Shown piece after piece: positions 8,784-16,343 of a DNA stretch of 64,000 nucleotides. Made by a program: the position numbers and the translations under genes. How positions within the stretch are numbered: position 1 is the stretch's first letter; each line of letters begins with the position of its first letter. The DNA lies in the NCBI RefSeq assembly GCF_001442625.1, contig NZ_LMZQ01000004.1, forward strand, positions 248,001 to 312,000, in the 5' to 3' direction. This DNA comes from Pedobacter ginsenosidimutans (GTDB lineage Bacteria > Bacteroidota > Bacteroidia > Sphingobacteriales > Sphingobacteriaceae). The notes beneath the pieces are model-generated. The model was not told the DNA's origin. It made no database searches and was given only the letters and a program-made list of their open reading frames with translations.

Positions 8784-9851
8784 TTACTGTTTCTCAAACT
8801 CCAATCTTTTTTTAGGTAAGCTTTCAGGATAATTTCTTTGAATAAACGAAATCATAGCTTCCCTTACATGGCAGCGTAAATCGAAAGCCCTTGAAGAATT
8901 AGAAGCACTCATCAGAAATCGGACTTCGATGGCGCCATCTTTTGTACTATCGGTAACCTGTACTACATTTACGCGTTTGTCCCAAAGCGGATTAGCATTC
9001 AATAATCTGGATAATTCTTGTCGCATTGGCTCAATAGGGATTGTATAATCCAGGTATAAAAATACTGTTCCAAGCAGATCGGCAGAAACACGGGTCCAGT
9101 TTTGAAAAGGCTTTTCGATGAAATAGGTAATCGGCAAGATTAACCGCCGTTGATCCCAGATATTAACCACTACATAAGTTAAAGTAATCTCCTCCACCTT
9201 ACCCCATTCACCTTCCACAATCAAAACATCGTCAATCCTTATCGGTTGGGTAAAGGCGATCTGAAAACCGGCCAATAAATTCCCGAGCGACTTCTGTGCT
9301 GCAAAGCCTATAATAATTCCTCCGATACCAACCCCTGTAAGCAACCCTGCTCCGATTTTACGCATACTTTCAAAACTCAATAAAATGATAGCGACAGTAA
9401 TTAAAATAATGAGCGAAATAATAAATTTTCGGACAAACTGCAATTGGGTTCTGATTTTACGCTCTTTTAGGTTATTTTCTTTATTTAAATCATATTTAAG
9501 ATAGAAATAATCTTCCAAAACATTGATCGTCCTCACCAAAATCAATGCAAAGGTGACGGTTAAGGCAATTTCCAATATTTTGGTCAAAGGGAGGCGGAAT
9601 GTTGGCGTCATCACCATCAGTGTTAGCGAAAAATTAAGGAGCAACAGGGGAATAAAAATCGCAACCGGCCTTCTCAAATGTTTAATGGTGGATTTTATGA
9701 TGATGGAATCCCACCAGCGGGAAAGTAAAATAAACGTTTTATGAATGACGAACTTGATAAATACCCCAAGCAATACCGCTATTAACCCGATAATGAGGTT
9801 CTTAAAAAACAAAGGGATTGGATAACCGAAAATCTGGTCGATATACTGCAT
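8784..9851 (-). CDS. mechanosensitive ion channel family protein (MscS type)
   Basis: 355 residues. Four to five hydrophobic helices occupy residues 12-190. The pore-lining TM3 segment is Gly/Ala-rich (GAGLLTGVGIGGIIIGFAAQ, KSLGNLLAGFQIAFTQPIRI), followed by the beta domain with DDVLIVEGEWGKVEEITLTY and WDQRRLILPITYF. These are the core features of the MscS superfamily. It is an inner-membrane channel expected to open on membrane tension and release solutes. The N-terminal extension compared with E. coli MscS is moderate. Divergent from pnuC. Confidence 0.9.
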   Translation of the reverse strand: MQYIDQIFGYPIPLFFKNLIIGLIAVLLGVFIKFVIHKTFILLSRWWDSIIIKSTIKHLRRPVAIFIPLLLLNFSLTLMVMTPTFRLPLTKILEIALTVTFALILVRTINVLEDYFYLKYDLNKENNLKERKIRTQLQFVRKFIISLIILITVAIILLSFESMRKIGAGLLTGVGIGGIIIGFAAQKSLGNLLAGFQIAFTQPIRIDDVLIVEGEWGKVEEITLTYVVVNIWDQRRLILPITYFIEKPFQNWTRVSADLLGTVFLYLDYTIPIEPMRQELSRLLNANPLWDKRVNVVQVTDSTKDGAIEVRFLMSASNSSRAFDLRCHVREAMISFIQRNYPESLPKKRLEFEKQ

Positions 9852-9998
9852 AAACGAAATTTGTGGTTAATAAATAAGGCGATTAGCCAATGGATATTCT
9901 TATAACAGCTATATTTTTGGATTGTTTGCCAACAGAAAACCAAGAGCCGCAAATAAATTATTTACATTAGCATTTTGCAGATCTTCAAAAAATAAAAG

Positions 9999-10661
9999 AT
10001 GAATTTTTTCGATGCCAAAAGTATATTTTTCACGGTTCTTGAATATAAAATGAGCTATCTGGAGTTCTTCGCGGTGATTACGGGGATTATTTCAGTTATT
10101 CTTTCAGCAAAAGCCAGTATCTGGAGCTGGCCCGCTGGCATTGTTAATGTATTTTTGTCGGCCTTTTTATATTACCAAAACCAGCTTTACCCCGATATGT
10201 TTTTGATGGCTTTCTTTTTTATAACCAACATTATGGGCTGGTGGCGATGGACAAATCCAAAACCGGAAGAAGAAGACAAAAACAAAGAGCTTAAAATTAG
10301 TTTTATGCCTGTAAAGCAGTTTTTAATCTTACTGGCTATAGGTATTGTTGGCACATTGCTGATGGGTACCCTGGCCAGTCAGCTCCACAATTGGCTTCCG
10401 CTATTATTCAACCTGCCAAGTGCTTATCCTTTTGTCGATTCATTTATTTTTGTAATGAGTGTAATTACCACTTTTCTAATGATCCAGAAAAGGATAGAAT
10501 GTTGGATTATCTGGCTGCTCATCGATGTAGTAGCTACTTATTTATACTTTTTAAAAGGCATCAAGTTTATGGGACTAGAATATTTCATCTTCACTATTAT
10601 TGCTGCCTTTGCATTATGGCATTGGATAAAAGAATATAGAAGCTATTCAAAAACTGCATGA
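9999..10661 (+). CDS. pnuC: nicotinamide riboside transporter PnuC
   Basis: 220 residues, mostly membrane-embedded with about seven helices. The signature ASIWSWPAGIVNVFLSAFLY, YYQNQLYPDMFLMAFF and ITNIMGWWRW matches the PnuC W-x-W-P-x-G and G-W-W-x-W motifs. It transports nicotinamide riboside across the inner membrane for NAD salvage. The stop overlaps the nadR start (ATGA at 10658-10661), so uptake and phosphorylation are translationally coupled. A second ATG at 10050 would give a shorter N-terminus, but the 17 preceding residues look conserved-type, so 9999 is kept. No thiamine riboswitch is visible upstream, arguing against a thiamine carrier. Confidence 0.9.
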   Translation: MNFFDAKSIFFTVLEYKMSYLEFFAVITGIISVILSAKASIWSWPAGIVNVFLSAFLYYQNQLYPDMFLMAFFFITNIMGWWRWTNPKPEEEDKNKELKISFMPVKQFLILLAIGIVGTLLMGTLASQLHNWLPLLFNLPSAYPFVDSFIFVMSVITTFLMIQKRIECWIIWLLIDVVATYLYFLKGIKFMGLEYFIFTIIAAFALWHWIKEYRSYSKTA

Positions 10662-11623
10662 AAAGAGGATTAGTTATCGGTAAGTTTATGCCTATTCATA
10701 ATGGGCATATTGCGCTTATTAATTTTGCCGCTTCACATTGCGATGAACTGATTGTATCAATGAGTTTCACCCCTGACGATAAGATTGATCCGGTTTTGCG
10801 TTTTGAATGGATCAAGGAGATTTTTAAGGATCGGCCCGGCATTAAACCGGCTACTATTGCTGATGATTTTGATGATGAAACCCTGCCATTGAATGAAAGG
10901 ACAAATATTTGGGCAATCAGGATGCGGGAGGTATATCCAAAAATTGATATTCTTTTTAGCTCCGAGTTTTATGGAGCACCATTTGCATTTAACTTACAAG
11001 CCGAACACATCTTATTTGATGAACCGAGAAAATCCATTCCCGTTTCAGCAACCCTAATCAGAAACCATCCGTTTCAATATTGGGAATTTATTCCAAAAGA
11101 AGTCCGGCCATATTTTGTAAAGAAGATATGTTTTTACGGACCAGAAAGCACAGGAAAATCGACCATGGCCGAAAAAATGGCTTTGCATTATCATACTGCT
11201 TTTGTGCCTGAAGTTGCGCGCGAATTAATTACCTCGAACGATATTACTGTTGATGACATTATCAAAATCGGGATAGCACAAACGGAAAGGGTAAAAGAAA
11301 AAACCAATGTTGCGAATAAGATTATTTTTTGTGATACTGATTTAATTACTACAAAAATATACTCGCGATACTATTTAAATGAGATTCCGGATATTCTAAA
11401 CGATCTTGAAAATGAAATCAGGTACGATTTATATTTCCTGCTAGATATTGATATAGAATGGGTAGCTGATCATCTCCGCGATTTTGGAGATAGGCGACTG
11501 GAAATGTTTAACCTTTTTAAGGCAGAGCTCGAAAATCGTGGAATAGACTACATTCAGATCAGTGGTAATTATAGAGAGCGGGAAGAAAAGATCAAAAAGA
11601 TTATAGATTCAATTTTGGTTTAA
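10658..11623 (+). CDS. nadR: NadR-type NMN adenylyltransferase / ribosylnicotinamide kinase
   Basis: 321 residues, two catalytic domains. The nucleotidyltransferase domain opens with GKFMPIHNGHIAL (HxGH at residues 14-17). The kinase domain begins near 155 with FYGPESTGKSTM (P-loop at 161-168) and contains VPEVARELI and FCDTDLITTKIYSRYY. The N-terminal helix-turn-helix repressor domain of enterobacterial NadR is absent, so this is the enzymatic form only. It phosphorylates incoming nicotinamide riboside and adenylates NMN to NAD. Its 4-nt overlap with pnuC supports this salvage role. Confidence 0.93.
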   Translation: MKRGLVIGKFMPIHNGHIALINFAASHCDELIVSMSFTPDDKIDPVLRFEWIKEIFKDRPGIKPATIADDFDDETLPLNERTNIWAIRMREVYPKIDILFSSEFYGAPFAFNLQAEHILFDEPRKSIPVSATLIRNHPFQYWEFIPKEVRPYFVKKICFYGPESTGKSTMAEKMALHYHTAFVPEVARELITSNDITVDDIIKIGIAQTERVKEKTNVANKIIFCDTDLITTKIYSRYYLNEIPDILNDLENEIRYDLYFLLDIDIEWVADHLRDFGDRRLEMFNLFKAELENRGIDYIQISGNYREREEKIKKIIDSILV

Positions 11624-11665
11624 AGAATCTATTTTTTGTATCTTCAATTCAAATCCAAAAATGAT

Positions 11666-12199
11666 ATGACAGCTAAACAAGTGCTTCCTATCATCCCTGA
11701 CAATATTGTAGTTAATAAAATTTACGAGCTAAGAGGCCTTAAAGTAATGCTCGATAGCGACTTGGCGGAACTTTATGGAGTTGAGACTAAGCGCCTCAAT
11801 GAGCAAGTAGGCAGAAATCCTGATCGATTCCCAGAAGATTTCATGTTTCAACTTACCGATGAAGAGTGGTTAAACTTGAAGTCGCAAATTGCGACTTCAA
11901 GTTGGGGAGGAAGAAGAAAACTCCCGTTTGTTTTTACCGAACATGGTATACTAATGCTTTCAAGTGTATTAAACAGCAGACAAGCCATTCAGGTGAATAT
12001 TCAAATTGTAAGGATTTTCACCCGTATCCGTCAATTTATTGTTGATAATGGCGAGCTCAAACTTGAAATCGAAGAAATTAAACAAAAAGTGAGTAATCAG
12101 GACAAAAACATCGAACTGGTTTTTACTTACCTGGACAAACTCATTGATAAAAAAATTGGACCAAGGAAAAGGATCGGTTACATGCCTGACGATTTGTGA
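11666..12199 (+). CDS. ORF6N domain-containing protein
   Basis: 177 residues from the ATG at 11666; the frame continues to a TTG at 11636, but that codon lies in a TATTTTTTG promoter-like sequence. The ORF6N domain spans about 15-120: YELRGLKVMLDSDLAELYGV, NEQVGRNPDRFPEDFMFQL, then FVFTEHGILMLSSVLNS. A coiled-coil tail follows (LKLEIEEIKQKVSNQDKNIE). ORF6N is a DNA-binding-type domain common in phage antirepressors and abundant as solo genes in Bacteroidota; the role here is unknown. A 31-bp perfect palindrome lies inside the gene at 11873-11903 (LKSQIATSS region). Confidence 0.85.
   Translation: MTAKQVLPIIPDNIVVNKIYELRGLKVMLDSDLAELYGVETKRLNEQVGRNPDRFPEDFMFQLTDEEWLNLKSQIATSSWGGRRKLPFVFTEHGILMLSSVLNSRQAIQVNIQIVRIFTRIRQFIVDNGELKLEIEEIKQKVSNQDKNIELVFTYLDKLIDKKIGPRKRIGYMPDDL
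11873..11903. repeat. 31-bp perfect palindrome within the ORF6N gene
   Basis: AACTTGAAGTCGCAA (11873-11887) and TTGCGACTTCAAGTT (11889-11903) are exact complements around one central A. The sequence is coding, so both the RNA and the DNA could form a 15-bp hairpin. Confidence 0.9.
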
Positions 12200-12222
12200 T
12201 TTTTATATTGGTATAAAAATTC

Positions 12223-12230
12223 TATTTTTG
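12223..12230 (+). promoter_or_regulatory. -7 promoter element of the 12250 lipoprotein gene
   Basis: TATTTTTG matches TAnnTTTG exactly and lies 19 nt before the ATG. No clear -33 element at the usual spacing. Confidence 0.4.
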
Positions 12231-12249
12231 AGAATCTAATTCCTCAATA

Positions 12250-13077
12250 ATGATAAAAAATACGCTCTTACTTATAGTTTTAAGTATTTTATTTTTCGCA
12301 TGTTCTAAAACAGGTGACAATTCGCAAGCAACGCCTAAGAAAATTGAAAGGATTATTATTTCTCCGGAATACCTGCTTCAGCCAAAATCTTCAGAAGTAT
12401 ATATTGGAGTTAGGTATTTTAAAGATTATAGCGATAAAGACAATATTACGCTTACCTTAAACGGACAGTCTGGAACTCAACTATCAGAAACATCAGAACA
12501 GCTGTTGGGAACTAATTTATTATTTAAATTTAATTCGGCAAATCAAACAGGCGATTTTAAGATCAGGTGTGTGGTCAAAAATGATCAGAATACTCTTGAA
12601 CAGGAACAAACCTTAAGGATTGTTAATGATTTTAGCATAAATACTGTTTGGAACAGCCTTGATAAGAGCTATTCATCATCGTTTTCCAGTATAGCCGATC
12701 GGCTTAAAACAACCGGCTATACTTTAAGACCAATTGCAAATTCCAGTACCAATGTACAATTTGGTGCCTATTATGAAAATTATGCTTATTTAAATTTGTA
12801 TGTAAGTAAATCTTTCATTCCGGCTCTTTATGGCGTTTACACCTTAATTTATAATGACCTTGGCCTTCAGCAGATTAAAATTGCCAATGGATCTCCAGAC
12901 GCTGACCAAAACTTTTTGGCGACTAAATTCTATGCAGATGTAACCGCAACTTATGGAAACTTTATCTCACAAAACAATACCGGGAATGGGAAAGTTACTA
13001 TATTTAAAAGCGGAATCTACACATTAACGGTAACCGAAACACCAGCATTGGTTTCTACGGTAATTACAAAGTCTTAA
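12250..13077 (+). CDS. hypothetical lipoprotein with Ig-like N-terminal region
   Basis: 275 residues. MIKNTLLLIVLSILFFACSK is a lipoprotein signal with the lipobox FFAC (Cys18). The next 100 residues are beta-rich and resemble an immunoglobulin-like surface domain (VYIGVRYFKDYSDKDNITLT, GDFKIRCVVKND). The remainder (DFSINTVWNSLDKSYSSSFS) has no family I recognise. It is expected at the outer membrane. Monocistronic, with its own promoter element. Confidence 0.7.
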   Translation: MIKNTLLLIVLSILFFACSKTGDNSQATPKKIERIIISPEYLLQPKSSEVYIGVRYFKDYSDKDNITLTLNGQSGTQLSETSEQLLGTNLLFKFNSANQTGDFKIRCVVKNDQNTLEQEQTLRIVNDFSINTVWNSLDKSYSSSFSSIADRLKTTGYTLRPIANSSTNVQFGAYYENYAYLNLYVSKSFIPALYGVYTLIYNDLGLQQIKIANGSPDADQNFLATKFYADVTATYGNFISQNNTGNGKVTIFKSGIYTLTVTETPALVSTVITKS

Positions 13078-13400
13078 AATTTATCTTTAGATCATTTTTT
13101 TAAAACTTAACATACTTCAATCAATCTACGTTTTCTAAACCGATTGCAGCGACATCTTTTTTGTTTGCATTGTTCACAATGTCATTCTGGGGGCACGAAG
13201 AATCTGTACCCAATGAAACAGATTCTTCGTACCTCAGAATAACAAAATCTATTTAAAAGATTTAGCATAAAGCCCGGCCGAAACCAACCAAAGAATTTCT
13301 GGCTTTGCTTTTCACAACCTAAAAAAGATACAGCCTATTAGATGCTGAAATAAATTCAGCATGACGATCGCCAGGTAAAAACGTAAAACTTTTTTCAACC
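13078..13400. repeat. spacer with two dispersed hairpin repeats
   Basis: ACGAAGAATCTGT (13195-13207) and ACAGATTCTTCGT (13218-13230) form a perfect 13-bp hairpin, flanked by partly complementary 'cattctg' and 'cagaat'. At 13341-13368 ATGCTGAA..TTCAGCAT is the 'tgctgaa/ttcagca' repeat that also occurs at 16289-16331. No gene seen in this spacer. Confidence 0.65.
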
Positions 13401-13405
13401 AACTA

Positions 13406-13436
13406 TTTGATAATAAAAGTATTCTATCTATCTTTG
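13406..13436 (+). promoter_or_regulatory. promoter of the rplM ribosomal operon
   Basis: TTTG (13406-13409), 19 nt, then TATCTTTG (13429-13436), a perfect TAnnTTTG. The leader to the GTG start is about 50 nt and AT-rich, with a small hairpin (cccaaatttaatggg). Confidence 0.7.
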
Positions 13437-13490
13437 CAGTCCCAAATTTAATGGGAATAATAAATTGTTTAATAAATTAAATACAAGCAA

Positions 13491-13934
13491 GTGAATACGT
13501 TAAGTTACAAAACTGTCTCGGCCAATGCGAAAACTGTTAACAAACAGTGGATTGTTGTTGATGCGCAAGGCGAGATTTTGGGGCGCTTGTCATCGAAGAT
13601 CGCTATGATCATCCGTGGTAAAAACAAGCCTGAGTACACCCCACACGTAGATTGCGGAGATAACGTTATCGTTATTAATGCAGACAAGGTTAAATTGACA
13701 GGAAACAAATTCAGCGAAAAGCAATATGTTTCTTATACTGGTTATCCAGGTGGTCAACGTTTTATTTCTCCTAAGGAGTTAATGGCGAAACACCCTCAAC
13801 GTGTAATCGAGAAAGCGGTACGCGGTATGCTACCGAAAACTAAATTGGGTAAAAAATTATACACCAATCTTTTTGTGTATGCTGGTGAAACTCACCCTCA
13901 TGCAGCTCAATCTCCAAAAACCATTAAACTTTAA
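13491..13934 (+). CDS. rplM: 50S ribosomal protein L13
   Basis: 147 residues from a GTG start. Family motifs are present: QWIVVDAQGEILGRLSSKIA, YTPHVDCGDNVIVINADKV, YTGYPGG and VRGMLPKTKLGKKL. It is the first gene of rplM-rpsI-rpsB, 3 nt before rpsI. GTG is the right start because the residues MNTLSYKT are the usual L13 opening in this group and no ATG is near. Confidence 0.97.
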   Translation: MNTLSYKTVSANAKTVNKQWIVVDAQGEILGRLSSKIAMIIRGKNKPEYTPHVDCGDNVIVINADKVKLTGNKFSEKQYVSYTGYPGGQRFISPKELMAKHPQRVIEKAVRGMLPKTKLGKKLYTNLFVYAGETHPHAAQSPKTIKL

Positions 13935-13937
13935 GAA

Positions 13938-14324
13938 ATGTCAGTTACTAACACTTCAGGAAGAAGAAAAACAGCTGTTGCACGTATCTACTTAAAAGAT
14001 GGTGCTGGCGCAATTACCGTTAACGGTAAAGATCACAAAGTATATTTCCCAACTTTACCATTGCAATATATCGTAAACCAAAGTTTAGAAGTTTCTGAGC
14101 TTGTAGGTCGTTATGATATCACTGTAAACGTACAAGGTGGTGGAGTAAAAGGACAAGCAGAAGCTGTTCGTTTAGCTATTGCTAAAGCGATTGTTGAACT
14201 AGATGCGGAGAAAAAACCTGCATTACGTGCTAAAGGCCTAATGACGCGTGATATGCGTATGGTTGAGCGTAAGAAACCAGGACGTGCTAAAGCTCGTAAG
14301 AAATTCCAATTCAGTAAACGTTAA
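13938..14324 (+). CDS. rpsI: 30S ribosomal protein S9
   Basis: 128 residues. SGRRKTAVARIYLKDGAG, DITVNVQGGGVKGQAEAVRL and the basic C-terminal tail ending in KKFQFSKR (the tail that reaches the P-site tRNA) are typical of S9. Located 3 nt after rplM and 18 nt before rpsB. Confidence 0.97.
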   Translation: MSVTNTSGRRKTAVARIYLKDGAGAITVNGKDHKVYFPTLPLQYIVNQSLEVSELVGRYDITVNVQGGGVKGQAEAVRLAIAKAIVELDAEKKPALRAKGLMTRDMRMVERKKPGRAKARKKFQFSKR

Positions 14325-14328
14325 TCAC

Positions 14329-14334
14329 AGGAGG
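14329..14334 (+). promoter_or_regulatory. perfect Shine-Dalgarno before rpsB
   Basis: AGGAGG, 8 nt before the rpsB ATG at 14343. Strong Shine-Dalgarno sequences are rare in Bacteroidota, and none of this strength is seen before the other genes checked here. Confidence 0.8.
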
Positions 14335-14342
14335 CAAAGACA

Positions 14343-15176
14343 ATGGCAAGAACAACTTATCAAGACTTATTGGATGCAGGTGTACACTTTGGTCACCTTA
14401 CCCGTAAATGGAATCCAAAAATGGCTCCTTACATTTTCATGGAGCGTAATGGAATTCACATTATAGATTTAAATAAAACTTTAACTAAAACTGAAGAAGC
14501 TGCGGCTGCGATTAAACAAATCGTAAAATCAGGACGTAAAGTATTATTTGTTTCAACAAAAAAACAAGCAAAAGGAATCGTAGCTGAACAAGCTAAAAAA
14601 GTAAACATGCCTTTCGTAACCGAGCGTTGGTTAGGTGGTATGTTAACTAACTTTGCTACTGTTCGCAAGTCAATCAAAAAGATGTCTAACATCGATAAAA
14701 TGACTAAAGACGGTACTTATTCGATCTTATCTAAAAAAGAGCGTTTAATGATTCAACGTGAGCGTATTAAATTAGAATCACTTTTAGGTGGTATTGCTGA
14801 TTTAAACCGTTTACCTGCAGCTTTATTCTTAATTGATGTTAAGAAAGAACACATTGCAGTTACTGAAGCGTTAAAATTAAACATCCCTACTTTTGCGATG
14901 GTTGATACTAACTCTGATCCTTCTAACATCGATTTCCCTATCCCGGCGAATGATGATGCTACAAAATCAATCTCTTTAATTACTGATGTAATTATCAAAG
15001 CTATTGAAGAAGGTTTAGATGAGCGTAAACGCGAAAAAGATGATGAGGCTGAAAAAGAAGCAGTAGCTGCTAAAGCTGCCGCTGATGCTCCAGAAGCAAA
15101 AGAGCCAAGACGTAAAAAAGCTGCTGAGGCAGAAGTTGAAGCGTCAGCATCAGAAGAAACTAAAACAGAAGAATAG
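14343..15176 (+). CDS. rpsB: 30S ribosomal protein S2
   Basis: 277 residues. DAGVHFGHLTRKWNPKMAPY, VSTKKQAKGIVAEQAKK, TERWLGGMLTNFATVRKSI and FAMVDTNSDPSNIDFPIPAN are S2 hallmarks. Residues after about 225 form an Ala/Glu/Lys-rich acidic extension (EKEAVAAKAAADAPEAKEP) beyond the E. coli length, as often seen in this phylum. Preceded by a perfect Shine-Dalgarno; followed by tsf after a 128-nt spacer with an inverted repeat. Confidence 0.97.
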   Translation: MARTTYQDLLDAGVHFGHLTRKWNPKMAPYIFMERNGIHIIDLNKTLTKTEEAAAAIKQIVKSGRKVLFVSTKKQAKGIVAEQAKKVNMPFVTERWLGGMLTNFATVRKSIKKMSNIDKMTKDGTYSILSKKERLMIQRERIKLESLLGGIADLNRLPAALFLIDVKKEHIAVTEALKLNIPTFAMVDTNSDPSNIDFPIPANDDATKSISLITDVIIKAIEEGLDERKREKDDEAEKEAVAAKAAADAPEAKEPRRKKAAEAEVEASASEETKTEE

Positions 15177-15187
15177 TAATATTTTTT

Positions 15188-15267
15188 AATTGCAGGTTAC
15201 TGGTTTCAGGTTTTAAGTTGGCTTAACATGAGTTTAACTTGGCGCTTGTAACTTGTAACCTGTAATT
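15188..15267. repeat. 80-bp inverted repeat between rpsB and tsf
   Basis: AATTGCAGGTTAC (15188-15200) pairs with GTAACCTGTAATT (15255-15267) over 13 positions with one G-U. An inner AAGTT/AACTT pair continues the hairpin. It could be a dispersed repeat or an attenuating hairpin that sets rpsB and tsf levels apart. Confidence 0.6.
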
Positions 15268-15304
15268 GTTATAACAAGATTGTAAATTTAAAAAAGGAAA
15301 TAAA

Positions 15305-16150
15305 ATGTCTACAGTACAAATTACTGCCGCTGATGTAAATAAACTACGCCAACAAACTGGTGCTGGTATGATGGATTGCAAAAAAGCTTTAGTAGAAGCT
15401 AATGGCGATTTCGAAGCTGCTGTTGATTTATTGCGCAAAAAAGGTCAAAAAGTATCTGCCGCTCGTTCTGGTAATGCTACTTCTGAAGGTCTGGTATCAA
15501 TCAATGTTTCAGCGGATGGCACAAATGGTAAATTACTTGCTTTAGCTTGTGAAACTGAGCCGGTTTCTAAAGTTGAGGATTTCCGTAATCTAGCTCAAGC
15601 CGTTTTAGCTGCAGCAGTTGCCAACAATCCTGCTACTACTGAAGAATTATCAGCGATTACTTTGGAAGATGGACGTACAGTTGCTGAAACCATAACTGAA
15701 CTAACCGGTAAAATCGGAGAGAAAATCGTTATTCAGGAGTACGCAAATATATCTGGTGAGAAAATCGTTTCATATATCCACTCTAATGGCAAAATGGGTG
15801 TTTTAGTGGTATTTGAAGGCGCTAATGGCGTAGATATTACTGAAGCCGGTAAAGATGTTGCCATGCAAATTGCTGCAATGAACCCAGTTGCTGTTGATAA
15901 AGACGGTGTTGATCCTGCTACTATTGAACGTGAAATCGAGATTGCTAAAGACGTTATCCGTCAAGAAGGCAAACCAGAAGAAATGGTTGAGAAAATTGCT
16001 GCTGGTAAATTGAATAAATTCTACAAAGACAGTACTTTATTAAACCAGGAATTTGTTAAAGATAGCTCTATGGATGTGCGTAAGTATTTAGATAACACTT
16101 CTAAAGGTTTAACAGTATCTGCTTTCAAACGTGTACAATTAGGTGCATAA
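15305..16150 (+). CDS. tsf: translation elongation factor Ts
   Basis: 281 residues. ADVNKLRQQTGAGMMDCKKA and LVEANGDFEAAVDLLRKKG are the N-terminal UBA-like motif; LACETEPVSKVEDFRNLAQA is the EF-Tu contact region (TDFV-equivalent SKVEDF). It releases GDP from EF-Tu. A weak AAGGA lies 7 nt before the ATG. Followed directly by a terminator, so it ends the operon. Confidence 0.97.
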   Translation: MSTVQITAADVNKLRQQTGAGMMDCKKALVEANGDFEAAVDLLRKKGQKVSAARSGNATSEGLVSINVSADGTNGKLLALACETEPVSKVEDFRNLAQAVLAAAVANNPATTEELSAITLEDGRTVAETITELTGKIGEKIVIQEYANISGEKIVSYIHSNGKMGVLVVFEGANGVDITEAGKDVAMQIAAMNPVAVDKDGVDPATIEREIEIAKDVIRQEGKPEEMVEKIAAGKLNKFYKDSTLLNQEFVKDSSMDVRKYLDNTSKGLTVSAFKRVQLGA

Positions 16151-16166
16151 GCATTTATAAAATAAT

Positions 16167-16202
16167 AAAAAGCTCCCGGTGTTTAATCGGGAGCTTTTTT
16201 TA
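16167..16202 (+). terminator. rho-independent terminator of tsf
   Basis: AAAAGCTCCCG / CGGGAGCTTTTTT around the loop gtgtttaat. Confidence 0.9.
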
Positions 16203-16229
16203 TGCCTTATACTTTGTCCGTCACCCTGA

Positions 16230-16331
16230 CCTGTAGCGCAGCGGAAAGCTACGGAGTAAATTTATTTCAAGGTCTAATTTGTGAGAAAGATGCTGAAATA
16301 AATCCGATAGCCATCGGATCAGCATGACGAT
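16230..16331. repeat. dispersed 'tgctga..tcagca' repeat
   Basis: The right part (16289-16331) reads GATGCTGAAATAAATCCGAT..ATCGGATCAGCATGACGAT, a longer version of the element at 13341. It contains the palindrome CCGATAGCCATCGG. It lies between the tsf terminator and the end of the convergent phosphoesterase gene. Confidence 0.6.
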
Positions 16332-16343
16332 ACGCCTACTCTT

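Noticed and set aside
9852..9998. Thiamine (TPP) riboswitch upstream of pnuC
   Set aside because: No TPP-type conserved core was seen, and the downstream nadR shows an NAD salvage role.
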